DNA of 47,901 nucleotides from Planctomycetaceae bacterium (GTDB taxonomy: Bacteria > Planctomycetota > UBA1135 > GCA-002686595). Positions 9,340-17,787 of this stretch are shown here, piece after piece. The stretch is taken from contig WYBT01000018.1 of NCBI GenBank assembly GCA_011525785.1, positions 1-47,901 on the forward strand, read 5' to 3'. How positions within the stretch are numbered: position 1 is the stretch's first letter; each line of letters begins with the position of its first letter. The notes under the pieces are model-generated. The model searched no databases. It had not been told where the DNA came from and saw only the letters and a program-made list of their open reading frames with translations. The position numbers were made by a program, and so were the translations under genes.

Positions 9340-9745
9340 GGACCTCGCTCGCGCCCGCGCTCGCGGCCCGTTGCTGTGTCGCGCCCAGGCCGGGCGAGCA
9401 GGCGCCGGTTCCGATCCTGCTGGTGATCGAGCGCATCGCCGACCTCCTTCCGCCGGGCGTGCTCAACGCGGTCAATGGCTTCGGCGTCGAGGCCGGCAAG
9501 CCGCTGGCGCCGAACCGATGCGTCGCCGAGGCGGCTTTCACCGGCGAGGCCACGGCCGGGCGACGGATCGTGCAGTACGCCGCTCAGAACCTCGTTCCTG
9601 TGACGCTCGAGTTGGGCGGCAAGTCCGCCAACGTCTTCGTCGACGAGGTGTGGCGTGAGAACGACGCCTTCCGCCAGAAGTGTCTCGAGGGCCACAACGT
9701 GCTCGCGCTCAATCAACGCGCGGTGTGCACCTGCCCGTCGCGCGC
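9340..9745 (+). pseudogene. Aldehyde dehydrogenase remnant (internal fragment)
   Basis: About 135 codons match the middle of an acetaldehyde/aldehyde dehydrogenase of the ExaC/AldB type. The order is SLAPALAARCCV, VPILLVIERIADLLPPGVLN, then VNGFGVEAGKPLA. It continues with the cofactor-binding AFTGEATAGR, QYAAQNLVPVTLELGGKSAN around the catalytic Glu, and ALNQRAVCTCPSRA with the catalytic Cys. The N-terminal third and everything after the catalytic Cys are missing, and no start codon or ribosome-binding site precedes it. It lies between two unrelated divergently oriented genes. It is a decayed leftover and not a functional enzyme. Confidence 0.85.
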
Positions 9746-9931
9746 TTCTACATGGGGCGCGCGCAGTTCGAGCTTTGGAGGCAAACGCAGCTCTCGATCG
9801 ACGCGGCGCCCGGCCGGGGCGTGGGTTCCTCGCTCGAAGCGCCGAGCGGCCTGCGCTTCTTCACGCGCAGCCGCGTGTTCAGCGCAGAGGAGCTGGCCGC
9901 ACTCGAGGCGGCCGAGCGCGGCGGCGCGTGA
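9746..9931 (+). other. Short reading-frame tail, possibly the end of another decayed gene
   Basis: Directly after the aldehyde dehydrogenase fragment, in a different frame, a coding-like stretch reads RFYMGRAQFELWRQTQLSID ... RFFTRSRVFSAEELAALEAA and ends at a stop at 9931. The amphipathic C-terminal helix and the composition look protein-like, but no family was recognised. It may be the 3' end of a gene whose front was lost in the same rearrangement that truncated the dehydrogenase. Confidence 0.3.
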
Positions 9932-10059
9932 CGGGTCGTCCCGCGGAAGTCTGCGGCCCTCGCGCCGGCTTCAACCCTCCCGCTGCGCGAGTGGCTCGGC
10001 CTTCTTAGTCGACGGCGAGCCCGTGACAAACGCTCTCAGCCGCCGTCGAATGCGCGCCC

Positions 10060-12687
10060 ATGCCCGTCCCTGGCAAACGCTCGCTCGTCGTTCGCAACGT
10101 CGCGCTGCTCTGCGCGCTGCTCGTGCTCGTCACTCTTGTCGTGTGGGCGCTTGGACCTTTCGGCGGCGACGCCGCAACGGTGCAGGCGGGGCAGCGCGCG
10201 ATCAGGCGACCGCCCAGGGCCGAGCTCGACTTGAGCGCGGCCGCCGTACGCGGCGACGGTGCGGACGTGCAACGGGGCGAGGCGCAGCAGCACAGCGCGG
10301 CGCCAGATGCGCCGATCGAGCCACGCGCTCACGTCGAAAGGCTCGAAGTCCGCGCGCTCGCCGTTCCGGCGCGCAAGCCGGTCGCCGAAGCGAGGCTGCG
10401 CGTGTGGAATCCGGCGGGTCTTTCCAGCGCGAAGCAACGCGAGCTCTGGGAGAACGCCGTGGAGTCGAACCAACTCGACCAGCTTCTCTCGCAGTGCAGC
10501 ATGGAGTCGCGCGCCGATCGCGACGGTCGGGCGGAGCTCGAACTCGCCGCTGGCGGCTGGGTTGTCGCTGATGCCGAGGGCCTGTTCGGCGTCGAGTGCT
10601 GCATGCCGGGTCGCAGCGCGCCGCTGGTGGTCGAACTGCACCGCGACTTCGCGCTTGCGGCGCGGGTCGTCGACGCGGCCGGCACGCCGAAGCCCGGCGT
10701 GTGTGTGGGCCTGCGTGTTCACCAGTGGGGGGACGCGTTCGATCTCGCCACGGCAGTCAGCGACGAGAAGGGCCTCGTGCGCATCGATCACGCGGGCTGG
10801 CGACTGAGTGAGTACGGCCTTTTGGGCGGACCGCGCCTCACTCTGGCGGTGACCGGACCGCTCCAACCGAGTGTCGAGCACGAATTCGACTGGCTTGCGC
10901 CGCCCGTCGAGCCCGTCGAGCTGCGGCTTGCGGATTGTGGAGAAGTGGAAGTGGCGGTGTTCGATGTCGACGGACGTCCAGCCTCGGCCAAGGCGACCGT
11001 CGCTCTGCACTTCATCGAACGGCTAGGGCCCGGTGAAGACGAGTTCGACTGGCTCCATCCAGGGGCTTCGACTCCGCTCCGCGACGGAGTGGCGCTGTTT
11101 CCGTGCGTGAGCCTCGCGCGAGAGTTCACCGCGGTGGCAAGTTACGAGGGCAGCGGCCAGAACCAGATCAAGACCGGTCGAAGTCCGCTTCGAGTCGGGG
11201 AGCGCACGCGCATCGAAGTGCGCTTTGCAGACGTCCGCGCGTTGACGGCGCTTTTGGTGGATGCCACTGGCGCGCCTCTCTCCGAGCGCCACGTCGAGGT
11301 GCTGGCCGAGACGCCTGCGAAGCCCGATCCGGACTGGATCGCGAGCACGCGCAGCGAGCTCGACGGACGAATTCGCGTCCCGTCCATCGGCGCATCAACG
11401 CAGCGCGTGGTGTTCGTGGTCACGGACGAACTCGATCGCGAGCGCGGCGTCGCGCGTGCGAGTCTGCAAGGGCCCTCAGGCGCACAGGCGCTCGACCTCG
11501 GCGAGCTCGTCGTCACGCCCATGCCGCTGCTCGCATCGGGTCGAGTGGTGGACGCTACCGGGCGCGCGCTCGGCGGCGCCATGGTGCGAGCGCGCACCGG
11601 AGTCGTGGACGACGATGACGCCGCTCGAACACAGTGGCGCGACTTCCGCTGGAACACGACGCGCGCGGACGACGCCGGCTACTTCGAGTTGCGCTCGGAG
11701 TTCCGCGGGACGCGGCTCGCGCTCGAAGCGACTTGGGGAGAGGCACGCAGCGCTCCACTGGAAGTCCGGCCGGGGGAGCGGGACTTGGAGCTGGTGGTCG
11801 AGCCGACGGGCGCCGTGTCCGGAGTCCTGCGACTCGACAGCTCGATGAAGTCGGCTGCGTTGCAGGTCTTCGCGGAGCCCAGGCAGCTCGCTCGCACTCG
11901 TGGTCCCATGTTGGAGCGCTGGCACAGTTCGCCCGTAGATCTGAACGGCGCATTCGCCTTCGCGGGGCTCGACCCCGGCATCTACGACGTCTACGTGCAG
12001 CTCGAAGAGGGCAGTTGGAACGAGCTGGCGCGCGTCGAGAACGTCGTGGTGCGCGCGGGCGAGCCCAGCGAGGATCCGCGGCTCAATCCGTTGGTGATTG
12101 CCGAGCGCTCCATCACGCTTCGAATCAGCGACGAGTCCGGCGCGCCGGTCAGCTCAGGTGACTGCCTCGCCCGCTTCCACCACACCCCGCCCGACGAGTA
12201 CGAGTATCTGGGTTTCGAGCAGGGACGCCTCAGGGTCGCCGCGACCGTGTTCCCCGTCGACCTCTCCATCGCCGCCGAGGGCTACTTCTTTCAGCGCCTG
12301 GGGCCCGTAGCTGCGGATCGCGAGGTCGTGCTCCAACGCGCGCCGCTGGTGCGCATCGCGGCGCGCCCTGCCCTCGGAGCAGTCGGGCCGAAGGCGGACT
12401 TCTATCTCGTCGTCAGTCCGCCGCAGGCCTCGGAGAGCTACGGCGAGGATGCTTGGCTCAGTCTCAGCCCGGACGGAAGCGCGACCGGGCACGTGCCCTT
12501 CGTGGGCGAGGCGAGGCTGAGCGTTCACGCGCACTGGGAATCGACGGCCGGCTGGCGGTCGATGGAAATCGAGCTGCTCGAACCGCGCGCGATCACCATC
12601 GGCGCGGCCAGCGCTGGCGAGCAATTGTTCTCGGTGCAGATCGATCGCGACTCGCTGGCGAAAGCCCTCGAGGAAATCGGCCGCTGA
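10060..12687 (+). CDS. Membrane-anchored carboxypeptidase-regulatory-like repeat protein
   Basis: This encodes 875 residues from the ATG at 10060. One N-terminal transmembrane helix (RNVALLCALLVLVTLVVWAL, about residues 12-31) is followed by an Ala/Pro-rich linker and then a long extracytoplasmic region. That region contains several Ig-like beta-sandwich modules of the carboxypeptidase regulatory-like type. Examples are ALAARVVDAAGTPKPGVCVG near 205, VRALTALLVDATGAPLSERH near 390, and LLASGRVVDATGRALGGAMV near 490 followed by an extended-strand domain. Another is GAVSGVLRLD near 585, followed by FAFAGLDPGIYDVYVQL. The motif V-x-D-A-x-G-x-P/A-L is the usual hallmark of these modules. No peptidase domain is present. 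It is convergent with the delta-60 gene. The function is unknown; a role in the cell envelope is inferred. Confidence 0.8.
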   Translation: MPVPGKRSLVVRNVALLCALLVLVTLVVWALGPFGGDAATVQAGQRAIRRPPRAELDLSAAAVRGDGADVQRGEAQQHSAAPDAPIEPRAHVERLEVRALAVPARKPVAEARLRVWNPAGLSSAKQRELWENAVESNQLDQLLSQCSMESRADRDGRAELELAAGGWVVADAEGLFGVECCMPGRSAPLVVELHRDFALAARVVDAAGTPKPGVCVGLRVHQWGDAFDLATAVSDEKGLVRIDHAGWRLSEYGLLGGPRLTLAVTGPLQPSVEHEFDWLAPPVEPVELRLADCGEVEVAVFDVDGRPASAKATVALHFIERLGPGEDEFDWLHPGASTPLRDGVALFPCVSLAREFTAVASYEGSGQNQIKTGRSPLRVGERTRIEVRFADVRALTALLVDATGAPLSERHVEVLAETPAKPDPDWIASTRSELDGRIRVPSIGASTQRVVFVVTDELDRERGVARASLQGPSGAQALDLGELVVTPMPLLASGRVVDATGRALGGAMVRARTGVVDDDDAARTQWRDFRWNTTRADDAGYFELRSEFRGTRLALEATWGEARSAPLEVRPGERDLELVVEPTGAVSGVLRLDSSMKSAALQVFAEPRQLARTRGPMLERWHSSPVDLNGAFAFAGLDPGIYDVYVQLEEGSWNELARVENVVVRAGEPSEDPRLNPLVIAERSITLRISDESGAPVSSGDCLARFHHTPPDEYEYLGFEQGRLRVAATVFPVDLSIAAEGYFFQRLGPVAADREVVLQRAPLVRIAARPALGAVGPKADFYLVVSPPQASESYGEDAWLSLSPDGSATGHVPFVGEARLSVHAHWESTAGWRSMEIELLEPRAITIGAASAGEQLFSVQIDRDSLAKALEEIGR

Positions 12688-13013
12688 CGTGTTCGTGGCG
12701 GCGGCCGCCAGAGCGTGCGGATAACGCCGGGCTTTCGAGCATGAACGCGCCGGTGTTCCACACGGTCGGTCTCGAATCCGGCAGCGTGTCTCCAGGCGAA
12801 GCCCTCGAAGGGCGTTGACCGAGGGGGGGCGGCGCCGCCGGTCTTCACTCGAGTCGCCGCGCGTCCCGCCTGCGCACGGGCCGTGCGTGGAGTTGGGGCG
12901 GAGTGTCGGGCGCAGCGACAAGTGGGTCGCTGGTGCGCGCCGGCAAAGCGTCGGGAGCGCGGCGCAGATGGGCCGCGCTCCGCGTCGCAGAGCTCGTCAG
13001 TCTCCGCCCGCTG
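12688..13013. other. Convergent intergenic region, no gene seen
   Basis: These 326 bp separate the 3' ends of two convergent genes. There is a GC-only palindrome (ggcggccgcc) just after the upstream stop codon that could contribute to termination. A 25-codon reading frame at about 12741-12818 (MNAPVFHTVGLESG) has no supporting features. Nothing else was recognised. Confidence 0.5.
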
Positions 13014-15719
13014 TCACGGGCGCAACAGGAACTCGCTGGCGCTGCTCAGGTTCGTGCCGCGCGGCGCCGCGGGATCCCGGTACCACGCCTGTGCGTTGAC
13101 GAGCTGTCCGGCCACGAGCGGTTGGCCGAGCGCTGTCGGCCGCGCCGCCATCCACGCGCGCCAATCGACGCTCAGTGCGCCGTCGCACTGACCGCTCGAA
13201 CCACCTGAGTTCGCCACGTCCATGCGTTGCACCGGGCTCTCCACACAGGCAAAGCTCGTGCTGCCGGCGCCCCACGGCGCCGCGCGACGTCCGGAGATGC
13301 CGTAGAACAGCAGGCCCTGTCGCTGGCCCTCGAGGTCGCTCGCGACAAGCACGAATCCCGAACTCGCGGCCACGCTGGCCGAGCCGCTCGATGAGAGCGA
13401 CGGCGCGCAGCCGTTGCTCGAAATCCCGGCCGTGCAGTAGCTCAACGCCGGCGCCTCATACGCGAACACTCGCCCCAGGCGGTGGCGGGTCGCGCCGCGC
13501 AGCTTGGTGAAGTCGCCGCCGACCCACATTCGCCCGTGCGGGTCGAGTGCGAGAGCGTCCACGCTGTCGTCGGCGCCCGGGGGCGTCGCGAAGTTCGCAT
13601 CCAGGTCGCCATTGGCCTCCAGTCGCGCCAAGTTTCGCCGCGCGACGCCGTCGACATGCGTGAACACGCCGCCGAGAACGACCTTGCCATCGGGCTGCAG
13701 CGCTAGCGCCCTGACTTCGGGCCAGGCCGTTGTGTTGCTGGTCACGCCGGCGCCTGGATCGAAGCTCGCGTCCAGACCTCCGCTGGCGAGCAGCCGCGCG
13801 ACGCCGTTGCGCGACGCGCCGAAGTAGGCCGTGAACGCCCCGCCGATCAGGACCTTTTCGTCGGGCTGCGCGGCGATGGCGTACACGGCGTTGTTCGCGC
13901 CCAGGTGCGGGTTGAACGTGCCGTCGAGACTTCCGTCGGCGTTGAGCCGAGCGATGCGGTTGCGCGTCGTCATGCCGTAGCTCGTGAAGGCGCCCGCGAT
14001 GAGGACTTTCCCGCTCGGCAGGAGCGCCAAGGCGTAAACGGAATTGGCGCCGCCGTCAGGGGTTGTGAACGTCGGGTCCACCGAGCCATCGCTCAGAAGG
14101 CGGGTGATCGCTCCGCGCGGCTGTCCGTCGAACGAGTTGAACGATCCGCCGATGAGGACGCGCCCGTCGCTCTGCAGCGCCACGGCGACTGGATGCGACG
14201 GATACGCGCCTGTTCCGGCGTTGAAGCTCGAATCGCGACTGCCGTCCGGGTTGACCCGGACGATCGATTTCACCGGCGCGCCGTCGTACTCCCAGAGATC
14301 GCCGGCGACGAGCGACTTGCCGTCGGGTTGATGTGCGATGGCGTAGACCGTCCCGCTGACGCCCGCGCCCGGATCGAAAGCCGGATCGACCGCGCCGTTC
14401 GCATCAAGTCCGACGAGCCGCGAGGACAGAGCTCCGTTGAAGCGACTGAGTCTGCCGCCCACCAGTGCGCTGCCGTCCGGACGGAGTGCGATCGCGAGCA
14501 CGGAGTCGTCCGCGCCTGCGCCGCTGTTGTACGTGGCATCGCGCACCCCCGAGGCCGTGAAGCGCGTGAGGTACGGCTGGCTGACGCCGGCCACGTCGGT
14601 GAACGTCCCTCCGATGAGGATCTTGCCGTCGGCCTGTAGCGCGAGTGTCGCGACCTCCTCGCTGAAGATCCCGACGCCGTCGAAGACAGTGTCGACACTG
14701 CCGCTCGCGGTCAGTCGTGCGACGCCGCGCGCGAACTGCCCCGCGACGGACGAGAACAGACCTCCGAGCAGCACCTTTCCATCGGGCTGCAACGCAATCG
14801 TGCGCACCCAACTGTTGGGCCCGGCGCCCGGGTCGAAGCTCGTGTCGAGCGAGCCGTTGGCGTTCAAGCGCGCGACGTACCGGCGAGCCACCCCGGCGAC
14901 TTGCGTGAAGTACCCCGAGATGAGCACGCGACCGTCGGGCTGAAGCAGCAGTCGGGTGACGCTGTCGTTGGAGCTGGCGCCCGGATCGAAGCTCGCATCC
15001 AGCGTCCCGTCCGCGTTCAAACGCGCGACGTATGGACGTGAGACTGTGTTGACGGTCTGGAAGCTGCCGCCGACGAGGATCTTGCCGTCGGGCTGCACTG
15101 CGAGCGCGTAGGGAAAACCTATCGTGAGCTCAACGGCGAAAAACGTCCCGTCGATCGATCCGTCGGGCATCAGTCGACGCACGCCCCACCCGCCGTTTCC
15201 GCTGGTATCGAGCAGTCCACCAACCAGGATCTTCCCATCAGGCTGTGGCGCGACTGCGGTGATGACGTTGGTGGACGGGAGCCCCGAGTTGAAGGTCGCA
15301 TCGACGGCTCCGCTGGTCTCCAGGCGCACGACGCTGCGCGCCGGGACGCCGTTGAAGCCTTGGAATTGGCCGCCGATCAGGGTCTTGCCATCGGGCTGCA
15401 GCGCGAACGAGTACGTGAGGGGAGACCCGACGGGGCCACAGTCGAAGCTCGGATCGAGTGCTCCGCTCGCTTCGACTCGCGCCACCTTCTTGCGCGCATG
15501 TCCGTTGTAGGCGTTGAATCCGCCGAAGATCAGCGCTCTGCCATCGGGCTGCACGATGACGTGTTGAAGCGGGCCGTTCGGCCCATCACCGAACAGACCG
15601 TTGTCGATGGGGTTGAAGCTCGGGTCGAGCTGGCCGTCCTGCGCCGGAAGAGCCGGTGCGGCGAAGGCTGCGCAGAGCGCGAGCAGGGCCAGTTGACTGA
15701 ACAGACGGCCGCAAAGCAT
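13014..15719 (-). CDS. Secreted delta-60 repeat protein with the shared C-terminal domain
   Basis: This encodes 901 residues from the ATG at 15719 (MLCGRLFSQLALLALCAAFA). The start is supported by the ribosome-binding site GGAGGAG, about seven bases upstream, and by a signal peptide ending near ALPAQDG. About 14 repeats of 50-60 residues carry the delta-60 signature: an xALQPDGKILVGGxF strand, then RxxVARLNADGSLDxSFDPG. These include VIVQPDGRALIFGGF near residue 55 and LALDPHGRMWVGGDF near 745. Such repeats form beta-propeller-like surface proteins in Deltaproteobacteria, Planctomycetes and relatives. The last ~145 residues, from about 13445, are the shared C-terminal domain (YCTAGISSNGC ... 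QAWYRDPAAP). It is presumably exported; function unknown. Its promoter should lie in the 15720-16086 gap. Confidence 0.88.
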   Translation of the reverse strand: MLCGRLFSQLALLALCAAFAAPALPAQDGQLDPSFNPIDNGLFGDGPNGPLQHVIVQPDGRALIFGGFNAYNGHARKKVARVEASGALDPSFDCGPVGSPLTYSFALQPDGKTLIGGQFQGFNGVPARSVVRLETSGAVDATFNSGLPSTNVITAVAPQPDGKILVGGLLDTSGNGGWGVRRLMPDGSIDGTFFAVELTIGFPYALAVQPDGKILVGGSFQTVNTVSRPYVARLNADGTLDASFDPGASSNDSVTRLLLQPDGRVLISGYFTQVAGVARRYVARLNANGSLDTSFDPGAGPNSWVRTIALQPDGKVLLGGLFSSVAGQFARGVARLTASGSVDTVFDGVGIFSEEVATLALQADGKILIGGTFTDVAGVSQPYLTRFTASGVRDATYNSGAGADDSVLAIALRPDGSALVGGRLSRFNGALSSRLVGLDANGAVDPAFDPGAGVSGTVYAIAHQPDGKSLVAGDLWEYDGAPVKSIVRVNPDGSRDSSFNAGTGAYPSHPVAVALQSDGRVLIGGSFNSFDGQPRGAITRLLSDGSVDPTFTTPDGGANSVYALALLPSGKVLIAGAFTSYGMTTRNRIARLNADGSLDGTFNPHLGANNAVYAIAAQPDEKVLIGGAFTAYFGASRNGVARLLASGGLDASFDPGAGVTSNTTAWPEVRALALQPDGKVVLGGVFTHVDGVARRNLARLEANGDLDANFATPPGADDSVDALALDPHGRMWVGGDFTKLRGATRHRLGRVFAYEAPALSYCTAGISSNGCAPSLSSSGSASVAASSGFVLVASDLEGQRQGLLFYGISGRRAAPWGAGSTSFACVESPVQRMDVANSGGSSGQCDGALSVDWRAWMAARPTALGQPLVAGQLVNAQAWYRDPAAPRGTNLSSASEFLLRP

Positions 15720-16086
15720 GGGTGCTCCTCCTTCGAAAGAGAGCGCGCCAGGACACTCGCGGTGAGTTCCGCGTCGACCGCGAGGAGGTCGAGTCGCCGG
15801 TTTCGAAGATATCCGCACGCTCGGCGGGTGGGGACACGTTCGGGTGGAGACTTTTCGCCAGGGCTCGTCCAGCCCGAACTCGACATCGAGTGTTCGCGGA
15901 GCTTCACTCGATTCGCGCTGGCTGCCTGCGCGAGTTCGCCACAGCGTGGATGAGCGAGAGCGCACGCCGTCGAGCGCCTGCGCCGAACTGCCGGACTTCA
16001 AGGACTCCGAGCAGCGCGGCGCTCGAGATGACATTCGCGTGGCTGCACCCCGGACTTGCCGCCTGATCGTCGCGCAGCTCGCAAGC
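15720..16086. other. Intergenic region upstream of the delta-60 gene, downstream of the zwf fragment
   Basis: About 370 bp without a recognisable gene. It contains the ribosome-binding site of the delta-60 gene at its left edge and must hold that gene's promoter. No clear -35/-10 pair stands out in this GC-rich DNA. If the zwf fragment next to it is the displaced original 3' end, this region is the native downstream flank of zwf. Confidence 0.5.
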
Positions 16087-16557
16087 CGCTACTTGATCGG
16101 CCGCCAGGCGCGGCCGTCGCGCTCGAGCAACTGATCCGCGTCCCGCGGGCCGTTCGTGCCGGCGTGGTAGTTCGGGAAGTTGCGCGGCGGCAGCGCGTTC
16201 CACACGTCGAGCACGGGGTTCACGACGGCCCAGCTCGCTTCGAGCATGTCGGCGCGCTGGAACAGCGTCTGGTCGCCGAGCATGCCGTCGTAGAGCAGGC
16301 GCTCGTAGCCAGTGGCGGGCTGCGCGCCGAAGTGCTCGCTGTAGTCGAAGTCCATGTCGACCGAGCCCAGGCGCAGCGTGGCGCCGGGGACCTTCGCGCC
16401 GAACTTGAGCGAGATGCCTTCGTCGGGCTGGATGCGCAGGACGAGCGTGTTGGGCGAGAGCTTGTCGACCGCGGTGTTGCGGAACAGCACGAAGGGCGGG
16501 CGCTTGAACTGGATCGCGATCTCGGTCGAGCGCGCCGCGAGCGCCTTGCCCACGCGC
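16087..16557. repeat. Direct repeat, copy B of the zwf 3' end (471 bp)
   Basis: This block matches 20752-21222 over 471 bp with 10 mismatches and no gaps. Homology begins two bases beyond the zwf stop codon and ends abruptly inside the coding sequence. With the other copy it brackets the two-gene module at 16590-20550. Confidence 0.95.
16089..16557 (-). pseudogene. zwf: Truncated 3' fragment of zwf (glucose-6-phosphate dehydrogenase)
   Basis: This encodes only the last ~155 residues of glucose-6-phosphate dehydrogenase, from [20 protein letters not shown] to the C-terminus RAWRPIK. The Rossmann domain and the active-site RIDHYLGKE motif are absent, so it cannot be an active enzyme. A GTG at 16553 could start translation, but nothing supports that. 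Compared with the full-length gene, 9 of 10 nucleotide differences are synonymous. The one amino-acid change is Asp for Glu (NGPRDADQ versus NGPREADQ). The break at 16557 lies 32 bp from the stop codon of the AlbA_2 gene. It is most simply the original zwf 3' end, displaced when a module inserted upstream. Confidence 0.92.
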
Positions 16558-16589
16558 TCGCGCGATGCAGGGATGGTCCTTCACTGCGA

Positions 16590-17780
16590 CTACGTCTGAG
16601 GTTCACGCCACAGAGTCACTCGAACCCAGCGCTCCTCTCGATCGTTCTCGAGCTTCGGCGCGGTGCCGTTGAAGCTACGCATCTCTCGGGCGATGCGGGG
16701 GTAGCCACTGCCTCGTTGTTCCATCAGTCCCAGGTCGAACAGGTAGTTGGCCATCGACTCGTTCCGCGAGCGCGGCGTTCCACCTGCCAGCACCGACTCA
16801 GGTCGCTTGTGGTTCGGAAGGGCCCCCGGGCTGGTCACCAGCACACGATCGTCAAACACCTCGACCAGGACCTTACTGCCCAGAATCGTGTAGTCGCGAT
16901 GCGCGACAGCGTTGACGACGCACTCTCTGAAGGCGCGCAGCGGCACGGGCCACTCGTCCGCACGGTGCATCCCCGCGTAGCGCTCGTTGCGACCGAGCGA
17001 TCGGAGCCACGCTTCGCAGCGCTCAATCTGCTCATCGAGACGCCCGCGGGCTTCTCCCGAAAGGAGCACGGGATCGGCGCGGTCAGTGCCCGCGTACGCG
17101 ACGAGATCAACCCAGAAATTGCGAGTGGGACCGAAGCCTTGAGGATCCTTGCCGAAGCACATCAGCCCAAAGAGCGTCGCGCGCAGTGCTCCATCCATGT
17201 CGCGGTCGAGGACTTCTCGGTTGAGGAGGTCGGTCTCGAAGGGCAGGGTCGGCTCTGCATCAATGTTGACACCCTTGCCAGCCAGGAATCGACGAAAGGT
17301 CTCCGGCTCGATGTCGCCAGGGCCAGTGCCCGGGATGACCCGCTCCTCGGTGAACACTAGGCCGAAGGAGTTGTAGAGCTCCTGCAACTCGGAACCGCTC
17401 GGCTCGACGTTCGAGCGCCCTCGTCTGACAAGCACCCTTCCGCGGTAGCGAAGTGGCTCGGGGCCCCGCATCTTCGCGACCTCGATCCAGTGCACCCACC
17501 CCTTGGGGTCCTGATGTCTTCCGAGCCGTGCTCGCACCGGAACGCCCAGCGCGTTCTGCAGCCCGTCGGTCAAGCGCTCCTGCACTTGCTCCGAGTCCAT
17601 GGGCACGCCGTCGAGCGACCCGTCATTCGCGACGCCAAGGACGACGAGGCCGCCCTCGGTGTTCGCGAAAGCGCAGATCGCCTCCTGCCAGTCCTTCTCG
17701 CTGAACGAGCGGAATCGGCCGAACTCGGTGCGCTCATCCTCGCCGGACTGGATGCGCTGCAGGACGTCGATCCACTCCAT
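16590..17780 (-). CDS. AlbA_2 (Schlafen-type) domain / HATPase_c_4 protein
   Basis: This encodes 396 residues from the ATG at 17780 (MEWIDVLQRIQSGEDERTEF). An earlier in-frame start at 17858 would overlap the upstream gene. The N-terminal ~130 residues form an AlbA_2 domain (PF04326): ERTEFGRFRSFSEKDWQEAI then CAFANTEGGLVVLGVANDG. This fold binds nucleic acid and is related to Schlafen cores. The C-terminal third has the HATPase_c_4 motifs of COG2865: RECVVNAVAHRDY near 290, a DDRVLVTSPGALP strand-turn near 315, and RNESMANYLFDLGLMEQRGSGYPRI near 345. It probably acts as a nucleic-acid-binding regulator or effector. The start lies 7 bp after the TrlF-like gene's stop, so the two are cotranscribed and likely act together. 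Similar proteins often occur in defence islands (family knowledge); a defence role here is inference. Confidence 0.85.
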   Translation of the reverse strand: MEWIDVLQRIQSGEDERTEFGRFRSFSEKDWQEAICAFANTEGGLVVLGVANDGSLDGVPMDSEQVQERLTDGLQNALGVPVRARLGRHQDPKGWVHWIEVAKMRGPEPLRYRGRVLVRRGRSNVEPSGSELQELYNSFGLVFTEERVIPGTGPGDIEPETFRRFLAGKGVNIDAEPTLPFETDLLNREVLDRDMDGALRATLFGLMCFGKDPQGFGPTRNFWVDLVAYAGTDRADPVLLSGEARGRLDEQIERCEAWLRSLGRNERYAGMHRADEWPVPLRAFRECVVNAVAHRDYTILGSKVLVEVFDDRVLVTSPGALPNHKRPESVLAGGTPRSRNESMANYLFDLGLMEQRGSGYPRIAREMRSFNGTAPKLENDREERWVRVTLWREPQT

Positions 17781-17787
17781 GGCTGCC

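Noticed and set aside
12741..12818. A 25-codon frame (MNAPVFHTVGLESG) as a small gene
   Set aside because: It has no ribosome-binding site, conserved feature or hydrophobic segment, and it lies between convergent 3' ends.
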